From Pycnopodia helianthoides (Eukaryota; Echinodermata; Asteroidea; Forcipulatida; Asteriidae): a stretch of 64,000 nucleotides of DNA. A program made the position numbers and the translations under genes. A model generated the notes under the pieces. That model was given only the letters and a program-made list of their open reading frames with translations. It made no database searches and was not told the origin of the DNA. The stretch spans positions 3,479,501 through 3,543,500 of the forward strand of contig CM063250.1 of assembly GCA_032158295.1 (NCBI GenBank). Reading direction: 5' to 3'. Shown one piece after another: positions 56,366-64,000 of the stretch (position 1 is the first letter of the stretch; each line of letters begins with the position of its first letter).

Positions 56366-56735
56366 TTAAAGGCAAAGTATATCTTTGGTTTTTGGGACCG
56401 TTTGATTGTTTTAAATCCTATATAAATGTAGAAATACTAAACTGTGAAAATTTCAATTCAAAAGGTTGTCACGTTTTTGAAATATTGCCAAAATCAGCAG
56501 CGAATATGTCCCGCATGAAGAATAATCCCTAATAGGAATACACAATCTGAGAAACGTTTTCTAAGATTCAAATTTTGGAGGATAAAAACTGACAACTTTT
56601 TCCGTATCCACAGTATTTTGAATTGAAATATTTTTCAAAATGCTTTATACTATCAAAAGTTGCTTTAACTTCTAACCAAGTAAGTTTTTATTGCCATTAA
56701 TTTTTAGAGTGATTACCAATCGTATACCTTCCCTG
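56366..56735 (+). mobile_element. TTAA MITE, family C, copy 4
   Basis: It starts TTAAAGGCAAAGTATATCTT and ends CGTATACCTTCCCTG; the right TTAA is lost. It serves as the uninterrupted reference for the nested insertion at 46.76 kb. Confidence 0.75.
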
Positions 56736-56887
56736 TTACCAAGAAAATGAATGGGGGCAAGGGCCCAATGCCCCCAATTGATGTGTGCCCCCTAGGTACC
56801 CCCATTTGAAATCTGGACTTTGGGGACTTTATATTATCAGAGTACAATGTTGCATTTTTTTTGTTGGATTGAACAAGGAAAAATTGA

Positions 56888-56959
56888 CTAGAGCGGGACC
56901 TTAAACCGCAACCTCCAGATTAATGTGCTGGCGTTCTGCCAACTGAGCTAATTAGCCCT
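56888..56959 (-). tRNA. tRNA-like sequence, probably pseudo
   Basis: On the minus strand GGGCTAATTAGCTCAGTTGG gives a good D-arm region, but the T-arm GCGGTTTAAGGTCCCGC has lost the usual GGTTCGA core. The acceptor ends do not pair well. Likely a decayed tRNA or SINE head. Confidence 0.35.
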
Positions 56960-57804
56960 TATTCTTAGACTAATTGACAAGGGAGACAGGTTTATTAAGT
57001 TTCATGACAAAATGCCACAGCTTGAATTTATTCTTGAGTCAGCCAGAAACAATTTCTCACCGGATACCAATACTCTATATTCAGGGCAAACCGGCAAATA
57101 ACTTTAGGAAAATTAAGTGGGTCACACCAGACCCCCTAATGCTGGCGGTCTCCCTATTTCGTCAATATCTTTGTTCAGGGTGCCAGTCAGAAGCCATTTA
57201 ACCTTATAATGCTACTGCCATATAGCCAGGGATCACACCCAAGTTTACGATACAACTTGTGAACCAGCAGCAGAGGGATCACCTTAAGGGGGTGGGCCTT
57301 TTTTATTTCAAATATCAAGTAATAAACCACAAGGGAAAATGACTCGGTAAATACGTTGAATTCCTCCATGGTTGAACAAAGACAATTTTACTTGGGCGGA
57401 ACTTGAACCTGTGACCCTGTGACCCTGTGACCCAAGTTGTCTTAGTTACACTGACCCCCATACTTCGACCTCAACAAGAGTCTCACGCAATTTTGCAAAA
57501 TTCTCTATCAGCCTTATTTAATATATTCCTCATCAATATACATGTAGATAATATTACCATCATGACTAAATGTTATATTATTTTCTTTAAAAAAATATAT
57601 TTTTATGCATTATTAATATTAAATAAACAAATGTATTTAAGAATATAGTAGCAATAGTAGTACATTATTTTATCACTGACTCAGAACACTGAATACATCC
57701 TTGTTTTCTCTTTTTTTTTAAAATTAGATATGGGCTTACCTTAAGCTTTTGTAGAATGCTTTAATAGTCCCATCCTGTATTTGCTTGTATTTTGCTGTAG
57801 TCCT
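56960..57804. other. non-coding, nothing firm
   Basis: A (GTGACCCT)3 microsatellite lies near 57,411-57,435 in a partly tRNA-like context. No gene is recognised. Confidence 0.35.
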
Positions 57805-58199
57805 TTAAAGGAACATTACAGAATTGGTAAGAAAAAAACTTGTAAAATATACTTTTTGATCACAGATTTACATAAAACTTACACGGTCTAATGATGATGA
57901 TAGTTGAAAACATCCCTTGAAATATTTTTGTCTAAAATGCCATATTTTTATGAGAAATGAATAAACTAATTTTCTGATTGGAGTTTATCGCTCAGTGAGC
58001 GTTTTATTCATTTGTTGAATCTATATGATTTCATGCAAATGTGTAATCAGCTTTTCACTATTTTCTCGTGACCCAGATGGCTAATCGATCTCAAACTTCT
58101 ACAGGTTTGTCAGTTTATGTATATGGTGGATTACATAAAGTGCTTACACTGCCAGCAACTGTCTTGTTAGCAAAAAACAATTCTGTAATGTTCCTTTAA
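57805..58199 (-). mobile_element. TTAA MITE, family A, copy 5
   Basis: Full-length, TTAA on both sides, same TIRs as the other copies. Confidence 0.85.
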
Positions 58200-58304
58200 G
58201 TTTACTGTTTCATCCATGGATTTGACTGCGCCCCATTTTGTTTTCACTCAGAGGACCACAATGGAAATAAGTCTTTGACTTGTTTGTGTTAGGCAAAATA
58301 AAAA

Positions 58305-58602
58305 ACAAACATGTTTAGCGTCCTGCCTGTTTGAAAAAAAGGAGGAGGCAGGGTTTTTAAATTTTTTTAAATGGCCGCCCGACACATTTTTCAAGACAAC
58401 CGACCAGGCTATTTTTCAAGATGGTTGCCAACTTTTTTCTGCGTGTTTTTTCGATGTGCTAAAGTAAAAAAATATGATGTAATGTATTTTAGAATTGATT
58501 TTGTTTTCACAAGAGATCGTAAAACTTGATCCTTAAAAAAAAGGGAAAAAAAGGTGGCGGCCTATAAAAAGGAAGTGGGCAGGGATGCTAGACATGTTTT
58601 TT
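58305..58602. mobile_element. MITE, AACATGTTTAGCGTCC family, copy 2
   Basis: Ends AAACATGTTTAGCGTCCTGC and GGGATGCTAGACATGTTT; the interior is inverted relative to 37,368-37,640. Confidence 0.7.
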
Positions 58603-58928
58603 TTTTTCTATTCTTGGCAAACAAATTTCTTTTCTTGCTGTTTTCCGTCTATTTGTCTATTTAAATTTGCATGTATTTTCCTTGTAGTTTGCCCAAACAA
58701 ATTACATCAAAATCAAATTAAAACCTCGGTTAAAAACCCACTGGTGTAACAGCTAAAGGTTACCAACAATTATCCCAAGCCACAATCACTCATTGGTACG
58801 GAGAACCAGTCTAACCCCAGCGTAAAACTACAAGGAAGTAAAGGAGTATAAAACATTTGATCGTTCACTTGATCAAATAATATTTATCATTTATTATATA
58901 AAGTAACAAGCTACGATATTTTTTTTAA

Positions 58929-59003
58929 TACTGAAACAGGATTTGAACCTGTGCCACAACAGGATACGTGCCGGCGCTCTACTAACTGAGCTATATAGCC
59001 ACC
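58929..59003 (-). tRNA. tRNA-like sequence, probably pseudo or SINE-derived
   Basis: The D arm GCTCAGTTAGTAGAGC and T arm ACAGGTTCAAATCCTGT fold well, and A and B boxes are good. The anticodon stem does not close with five pairs and the acceptor stem is poor, so I do not assign an amino acid. A hairpin (CTGAGCCGTG / CACGGCTCAG) follows at 59,086-59,114. Confidence 0.4.
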
Positions 59004-59425
59004 TACATGTACATGTAAATTCAAGACTCCAATGATAATCACATAAACGATAAAAATATATTATTCTGGGAAACCCAAAGTAAACTGAGCCGTGATGCTT
59101 TATACACGGCTCAGTTGCCGCCCAATTGTGGTGCAATGTTGTTGGTTAGACTAGTATTGGTGACGGGCCCAGTGGTTGGACGTAAGCCAAGAAGGCTTAA
59201 CTGCCTCTTTCCCAGGCTGCAAAAGCGTGGGTTTACTTCACTCAAAGGCAGGAAGACTCGCAGCTTTTATTGCTGGTTTTTCATTGCTCTTTTTTAAAAC
59301 CGATTGGCCACGACACGACACAATAACTGAAGTTTACTCTCCCTTTTTTCCTCCCTGCTTGTTTCAGAGGTTTAGGTTAATATCATCGTCGTGTGCGTCG
59401 TAGTTGTTCATTACAGACAGGAACA

Positions 59426-59523
59426 ATGTTTCTCAAGAAGTTGTGGATTGGGCTACTGTTATTGATCTCCACTGTGATGCTTAGTCTGACTCTCTTTGTG
59501 CTGTACGGTCATCTGTCACAAAG
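59426..59523 (+). CDS. galactose-3-O-sulfotransferase, gene 2, membrane-anchor exon
   Basis: ATG at 59,426 (context ACA before) starts MFLKKLWIGLLLLISTVMLS then LTLFVLYGHLSQ: a short basic cytosolic end and one long hydrophobic signal anchor, as in type II Golgi enzymes. The donor CAAAG|GTGAGTG at 59,523 is phase 2, the same as gene 1. An acceptor TTGTTTCAG|AGG about 60 bp upstream of the ATG suggests a spliced 5' untranslated region. The sequence itself is not conserved with the gene 1 anchor, which is usual for anchors. Confidence 0.7.
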
Positions 59524-59973
59524 GTGAGTGAGGTCAATATTGACCTGGATCGATGCTGTTTGGCATGCCTTCCCCCCTCCTCCTCCTCCTCCTACACCCC
59601 CCTCCTCCCCTATCCTCCCCCTCCCCCGATCACTGTATGACTGTAGAGATATGAAAAATCCCAGAGGCAGAGAAAATTTCTCAACTTTTTGTTTTGTTTT
59701 TGCAAGCAGGCTGACAATGCCCAAGCTGCTCAATTAATTTCATCAAATATTATGCACAGATATGTTTCATTGAATCTATGGTACCAGTTGAGAATTTGTA
59801 CAAGGTGCTTATAATTTGTAAGAGAAAAAACCAATCCCGGCACTGATAAAGGTGTATGTTGTTGTTGTTGTGGTTCTCTATTGCATACATGTTCATGGCT
59901 ATAAGATTATGTTTATTCCACCTTTTTTCTTGATGATCACAGCAATTCTTTTAGCTTAAAAGTTGATTGGTTC

Positions 59974-60456
59974 TTAAAGGAACATTACAGAATGGTTTTT
60001 ACTAACAAAGCAGTTGCTGGCATGTAAGCACTTTAGAAATCCACCATATACATAAACTGACAAACCTGTAGAAGTTTGAGATCGATCGGCCATCTGGGTC
60101 ACAAGAAAATAGTGAAAAACCAATTACACATTTGCATGAAATCATATAGATTCAACAAATGAATAAAACGCTCACTGAGCGATAGATTTCCCAATCGGAA
60201 AATCAGTTTATTCATTTCTCATCAAATATGGAGTTTAAGTTCAACGGCCATCGGAGTGACACAAAAATAGTGAAAAACCTCTAATATTAATAAGTTTTCA
60301 CTGTATTATCACTCTTGAGATAAAATCTGATTATTTCACTTGTTTTTTCAAAAACTATAGCATTACAAGAGGAAGTTTTCCTGCACGACCATCTTTATAC
60401 CATATAACTTATCTGTGAATCTTTTCAATCTTACCAATGTTGTGCACACCCTTTAA
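59974..60456. mobile_element. chimeric TTAA MITE (family A left, family B right)
   Basis: From 59,974 to ~60,228 it follows family A (TTAAAGGAACATTACAGAAT). At ATCAAATATGGAGTTTAAGT it switches to a diverged family B copy that ends CACACCCTTTAA at 60,456. It lies just before the middle exon of gene 2. Confidence 0.7.
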
Positions 60457-60511
60457 CAGATCAATAACTAAAAACATGTGGAGTCAACGTATGTGGGCCA
60501 GCTACGACCAG

Positions 60512-60828
60512 TTATTGTCCAACAAAAAAACACGTAAAAAAGAGGACGGTATCGCCCGCTTCCAATTTAACAACAAAAACTGGCCGAAAGGAGAACGGCG
60601 AGTGCACCCCACACCGGAACATCGCCTTCTTGAAGATGCACAAATGCGGGAGCAGTACGGTGCAGAACATTCTGTTCCGCTTCGGCGACCGACACAACCT
60701 GGATTTTGTCATGCCGCCTGTCGATAACCACTTTGTGAAGAACACGTTCTTCGACAGGGAGTTCATGATCGATTTCTCACTCGCAAAGTACAACATTCTG
60801 TGCCACCATACTCGCTTCAGTGCCGCAG
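60512..60828 (+). CDS. galactose-3-O-sulfotransferase, gene 2, middle exon
   Basis: It contains GECTPHRNIAFLKMHKCGSS then TVQNILFRFGDRHNLDFVMP, the 5' PAPS-binding motif, and YNILCHHTRFSAAG, closely parallel to gene 1. The donor GCCGCAG|GTGAGA at 60,828 is phase 1, matching gene 1. The acceptor is uncertain: CGACCAG at 60,511 is the only one I find that fits the phase 2 donor of the anchor exon, but its pyrimidine tract is poor; an in-frame TAA at 60,465 limits how far upstream it can start. The stem is basic and Thr/Lys rich. Confidence 0.75.
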
Positions 60829-60848
60829 GTGAGATAAACTGTTATCGT

Positions 60849-61068
60849 ACAGAGAAATAGAACGCGGAGAATGCCGGGCTCAATGTTGTCAGTGTCTATT
60901 GTGCACGCCCTCTATGTCGGCCCTGGGTACCATGTGACAGGCCCGTAAGGCATAATAAACCAGACCAACCAATGGGTAAGCTGAAATTTGCCATACAGCT
61001 AAAATATCGATGCACACGAATTGCCTCAGATACCAACACGCAGGATTCTCCGAGTTCTGTTTCTCTGT
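60849..61068. mobile_element. TIR element in gene 2 intron, ~220 bp
   Basis: ACAGAGAAATAGAACGCGGA on the left and CGAGTTCTGTTTCTCTGT on the right are ~25-bp inverted repeats. It starts 21 bases after the exon donor. Only one copy was seen. Confidence 0.6.
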
Positions 61069-61348
61069 TTCAATCATAAAGTACAGCCAACTGAAAATAT
61101 TTAAGAAGTAACTATAAATAATTACAACACCTCTTCCTGTTGATCTGTTGATTGGCCGCTTTAAATACGCTTTAGAGAACGAACGTAACAGCAGTAGTCT
61201 AGTACCCTCTTATTTTGTCAAAACTCTGTATTTCAACGTAAGATTTTACAGTTCCTGTTTGATGATTGATTGCCACGTACTAAGTGTGAATTAATTTTTA
61301 TTAAAGTATACAGATAGAATCAAAGGAAGAGGTGTTATAAAACAAAAC

Positions 61349-61495
61349 TTGACTGCTTTGTCTCATGGCGTAGTAAAACTAGTCACTCTCAGTGATCCCG
61401 GAGCCGCCTATCTTCCCTCGACTGCCTCGGGAAGATAGGCTGCTCCGGGGGTCACCTCGAGTGACTAGTTTTACTACGCCACTCGAAGCAGTCAA
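61349..61495. repeat. 147-bp near-perfect palindrome in gene 2 intron
   Basis: TTGACTGCTT...GGCGTAGTAAAACTAGTCAC on the left is mirrored by GTGACTAGTTTTACTACGCC...AAGCAGTCAA on the right; inner arms CCTATCTTCCC / GGGAAGATAGG surround a loop of about 11 bases. The arms are ~65 bp with only a few mismatches. Confidence 0.9.
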
Positions 61496-61504
61496 TATTT
61501 GTAT

Positions 61505-61617
61505 AATAGTAAACTTGCGGGTAAAACCACGTATTTGATCTCTTTTGTGGGAGTGTTGGCTCTGAAAAGAGCTGGTGTGGTCTCAATGTTTCGAACAGTA
61601 TACTCTACTCGTCTTGA
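61505..61617. repeat. fold-back family, single arm
   Basis: CTTGCGGGTAAAACCACGTA, GTGTTGGCTCTGAAAAGAGC and TTCGAACAGTATACTCTACT match the left arm of the 38.8-kb element in the same order. The partner arm is absent. Confidence 0.8.
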
Positions 61618-61751
61618 CTTTTACATTGTACATAGAATGTTGCATTTTCCCCTTCTTATTCCCAACAGTCTCAAATCCCACAAAATCCTCTACAGGAAGT
61701 TGTCTGACTTTGATATCTTTTTCACTTTTATTCTTCTGTAACGGGTTGCAG

Positions 61752-62534
61752 CATTTGCAGAAGTTCTGCCGTCCGACGCCATGTACATAACGGTTCTCCG
61801 CGACCCAGTTGAAATGTTCGAATCGGGTTTTACCTACCACAAACTTGCCACGAAACTTGGTCTCCCCGAGGACAGTGGCCTCGAGAAGTTTCCCGCGCAT
61901 GCCCAGGTTTTACTACAAGCAAGTGTATCACTCTGGGGCGTTCTTCAAGAACCCCATGCTTTACGATTTAGGACTCAAGAACATCGAGCAGTTCTACCCG
62001 AAGCTCCTCAAGAAGAAAATATCGGAACTGCTGAAAAAATTTGACTTGGTCATGCTGACGGAGTACTTTGACGAGTCGTTGATACTCCTTCGTCATCTGT
62101 TGTGCTGGGGGATCGACGACGTAGTTTACTTCGTCCTAAACGCGAGGAGTGAGTCGTCGGTGCAGACACTCTCGCCGGATTTGGCGACGAAAACTCGGGA
62201 GTGGAACGCGGGCGACGTTGAGCTCTACGACGTTTTCAATCGAACTTTCTGGCAGAGAGTGGAGGAATTCGGGGTGGAGCGGATGAAGGAAGAAGTGAAG
62301 GAACTGAGGGAGAGGAACCAATATTTTGTCGATCAATGTATCGATAAGTTAATAGATGACGACTCCCAAGTGTGGCACCCCCCAGGGATTAAGATTAATA
62401 GTATTCAGCTGAAGGAGGGGGCCAGCCGAGAGTGTAGACATATGGCTTTACCAGAAATCCCTTACACGGAAAAACTCAGGTATATCCAATTGAAGAGATA
62501 TAACATCACATTACCACCAAAGAAAATGGTCTGA
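61752..62534 (+). pseudogene. galactose-3-O-sulfotransferase, gene 2, last exon with frameshift
   Basis: The acceptor GGGTTGCAG|CATTTGCAG at 61,752 joins in phase 1. The frame reads MYITVLRDPVEMFESGFTYH (3' PAPS motif) and on to EDSGLEKF at about 61,891. Homology then continues one base later: from about 61,899 RFYYKQVYHSGAFFKNPMLY, FDLVMLTEYFDESLILLRHL, DDVVYFVLNARSESS and SQVWHPPGIKIN, with the stop at 62,532-62,534. Compared with gene 1 there is one extra base between 61,889 and 61,903. Everything else is intact and the length (about 398 residues overall) agrees with gene 1 (395). Either a young pseudogene, a segregating null allele or a sequencing error. Confidence 0.8.
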
Positions 62535-62704
62535 CATGGCGTTCCCTATTGGATTGAATTTTTCTGTTTGTAACAAGGTTATAAAATATTGATCTAAATT
62601 TGGTTCCGTTTCAATGCTGCAAGAAAATATTACAAACAGATAGGTTTTCTTTAAAGAACATTTGAATATTCTCTGGTGATTCAAAAATTTACATTATAGT
62701 CGTC

Positions 62705-62875
62705 AAGTCGTGCCTGAAGCCTCGCGGGCAATTGCCTCATTGCCCTTGGCTATTGCCTTGATGCCTCTTGAAATATTCTAGTAGAAGTTAAAGTGTTCCA
62801 CATAAAGGTTTCCCTTTATCAAGGAAAAAATGTCTTGCCCATACAAGAATGAATTATCAGGCCTGGTATACATGG
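62705..62875. repeat. dispersed repeat, family D
   Basis: CGGGCAATTGCCTCATTGCC, TTGATGCCTCTTGAAAT and ATGTCTTGCCCATACAAGAA align with the copies at 46.2 kb and in the 3.2-6.1 kb units. It starts ~170 bp after the gene 2 stop. I see no canonical AATAAA between. Confidence 0.5.
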
Positions 62876-63583
62876 AGTACAGTTGTACGTTGGACAGGTA
62901 CGGTGTGTCCCTGTCTGTCATATTTTCAAACTGTTTAAATTCTTTTCACACGCAGACACAATGTACATGTATTTATTTTTACATCACTCCAATCAGATTA
63001 CAAAAAAACAACACCGTAAGTGACATTTAACAAGAGTGCTGAAAAGGGACTTGTTTAAGAAAAATACAAACTGAAACTACAGTTTTAATCAAGGTTCTAG
63101 CCAGGATTTGGTAAAAGGGTGTCAAAATTTGCTGAAAATTTAAAAACTGAGTGTCAAAATTGTTCACTTACAATTCATTTACTTGTAAATGACAGATAAA
63201 ACAGGGTGTCCATATTTGTAACAGGGTGTCCTAAAGACACCCAGACAACCCCTTCTAGCTAACACTATGGTTTTAATAGGCTATTAGTGCCCCCCTTCCC
63301 TAGAAAACAAAATTGCACCCCCTTGTGCTCCCCTTAAAATTTTACTCTAGCTTGGTCGCTCTCTGCCTGTCGAATCTCATGGATATGTTATGTTTTACAA
63401 GAACACTGTGGACAACAAGATAGAGCTTAACTATTCACAGATATTGTCTTTGATAGACTTCTTGTATGGATTGAAACAAACACTGGTTTGCAGGCCAGAG
63501 GCCAGTGATTTTACTGTGAAACTTCCTGACTGGACAGGTCCGGGTGTTTTTCAATTCACTGTGTAACATTATTCAGGGTGTTA
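62876..63583. other. non-coding, weak repeats
   Basis: Shares ACAAGAGTGCTGAAAAGGGA with 54.94 kb and GGCCAGTGATTTTACTG with 33.87 kb. No gene is seen. Confidence 0.35.
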
Positions 63584-63979
63584 TTAAAGGAAAATTACAG
63601 AATTGGTAAGAAAAAAACTTGTAAAATATATATTTTTTGATCACAGATTTACATAAAACTTACACGGTCTAATGATGATGATAGTAGAAAACATCCCTTG
63701 AAATATTTCTGTCTGAAATGCCATATTTGATGAGAAATGAATAAACAAATTTTCCGATTGGAGTTCATCGCTCAGTGAGCGTTTTATTCATTTTTTGAAT
63801 CTATGTGATTTCATGCAAATGTGTAATCTGTTTTTCACTATTTTCTCGTGACCCAGATGGCTGATTGATCTCAAACTTCTACAGATTTGTCAGTTTATGT
63901 ATATGGTGGATTACATAACGTGCTTACACTGCCAGCAACTGTTTTGTTAGCAAAAATCAATTCTGTAATGTTCCTTTAA
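63584..63979 (-). mobile_element. TTAA MITE, family A, copy 7
   Basis: TTAA-flanked full-length copy; the left terminus has one change (AAGGAAAATTACAG). Confidence 0.85.
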
Positions 63980-64000
63980 TTGAAAAAAACATCATGTTAA

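Overview
This is a eukaryotic, animal-type window: sparse intron-split genes, AT-rich non-coding DNA and very dense interspersed repeats. Gene content (a Reeler-domain protein and two galactose-3-O-sulfotransferases), TTAA-flanked miniature transposons, tRNA-derived SINEs and LINE fragments fit a marine invertebrate. An echinoderm is my best guess, but that is inference. No bacterial operon, CRISPR array or rRNA gene is visible.

Layout. 1-9.8 kb: a SINE, three families of miniature inverted-repeat elements and a 959-bp unit repeated three times (3.2-6.1 kb). 9,832-10,033 (minus): first coding exon of a secreted Reeler-domain protein, F-spondin-like, with two tandem TATA boxes at 10,231-10,254; the rest of the gene lies beyond the left edge or was not recognised. 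10,819-22,227: an 11.4-kb tandem array of a 13-bp unit (AAGGCTGCAAGCC), bracketed by ~315-bp direct repeats that carry tRNA-like promoter boxes. 22.6-23.3 kb: more tRNA-like units. 23.46-25.07 kb: a degenerate LINE. 25-64 kb: two paralogous sulfotransferase genes in divergent orientation, gene 1 on the minus strand (coding exons 45,492-45,634, 32,664-32,944, 30,258-31,021) and gene 2 on the plus strand (59,426-59,523, 60,512-60,828, 61,752-62,534). Introns and the space between them are filled with MITEs, SINEs, fold-back elements and minisatellites.

How the genes work together. The two sulfotransferases share intron phases, a short N-terminal signal anchor and both PAPS-binding motifs, so they arose by duplication and probably sulfate galactose-containing glycans in the Golgi. 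Gene 2 carries an apparent single-base frameshift in its last exon, so it is a young pseudogene or an assembly error. The Reeler gene is unrelated.

The most unusual object is the 13-bp array. It has no stop codon in any of six frames, each unit is a small inverted repeat, and its variation is almost all short deletions concentrated in the left two thirds. The very long reading frames across it (up to ~1,740 codons) follow from the unit sequence and are not annotated as genes.
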